Part shown: one piece after another, positions 63,886-64,000 of the stretch
Numbering within the stretch: the stretch's first letter is position 1
Layout of the letters: each line of letters starts with the position of its first letter
Source of the DNA: Symbiodinium natans
Taxonomy: Eukaryota > Sar > Dinophyceae > Suessiales > Symbiodiniaceae
DNA: 64,000 nucleotides
Direction of reading: 5' to 3'
NCBI GenBank assembly: GCA_905221605.1
Contig: CAJNDS010000124.1
Location: 62,001 to 126,000, forward strand
Notes under the pieces: model-generated
Seen by the model: only the letters and a program-made list of their open reading frames with translations
Told to the model about the DNA's origin: nothing
The model's database searches: none
Program-made: the position numbers and the translations under genes

Positions 63886-64000
63886 CAGGTCTTCGTGTTT
63901 CTGAGCCCATCCCAGATGCCTTCCGTAAACCCTAAACCCTAAACCCTAAACCCTAAACCCCAAACCCTAAACCCTAAACCCTAAACCCTATAAACCCTCA

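Overview
The window looks like nuclear DNA of a dinoflagellate, probably close to Symbiodiniaceae/Suessiales. Four things support this. (1) TTTAGGG/CCCTAAA telomere-type tracts occur every few hundred bases in both orientations. (2) Coding sequence is broken into exons of about 35-120 nt. (3) Intron donors are a mix of GC, GT and one GA, and acceptors are AG followed by G. (4) Two genes belong to a large family that I know from Symbiodinium-type proteomes, with motifs such as FISHTW, SIHQVD, LWCVFELAAY and AAIEKWYGSKSAF. No prokaryotic gene, rRNA, tRNA or CRISPR array was found. Every long open frame in the telomere tracts is a repeat artefact (TLNPKP-like peptides).

Layout. 1-8.1 kb: gene A (minus strand, 3' end outside the window). 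8.2-13.6 kb: scattered exon-like patches, some on the plus strand. 13.7-16.6 kb: gene C (minus), a small multi-pass membrane protein with a start codon and five phase-consistent exons. 16.6-19.2 kb: mostly repeats. 19.2-29.2 kb: gene B (minus), a paralogue of gene A with the same exon lengths. 29.4-34.0 kb: mixed-strand exon candidates, including a plus-strand exon with a signal peptide. 34.2-37.1 kb: an AT-richer island with a hairpin array, degenerate satellites and almost no telomere tracts. 37.5-40.4 kb: gene E exons (minus). 40.6-52.7 kb: mostly minus-strand candidate exons, including tandemly duplicated exons (gene F) and a 9-bp minisatellite. 53.0-60.8 kb: gene G (minus), rich in Pro, Gln, Tyr and Ala. 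61-64 kb: further exons and elements.

The strongest result concerns introns. Genes A and B share exon lengths of 65, 54, 57, 120, 37, 73 and 49 nt. One 101-nt exon of A is split in B into 44 + 57 nt by a 134-nt intron of telomere repeats flanked by near-identical 8-9 bp direct repeats. Elsewhere, short inverted-repeat elements with CTTGGTAG...CTACCAAG ends carry telomere repeats inside and have GT/AG borders readable on either strand. Together this suggests a family of introner-like elements with telomeric cargo that has made, or remodelled, introns here. At least ten other short inverted-repeat or dispersed element families are present.

Limits: exon borders outside genes A, B and C are approximate. 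Gene grouping for E, F and G rests on strand, order and composition. Many short patches are open on both strands and are flagged as ambiguous. No similarity search was run.
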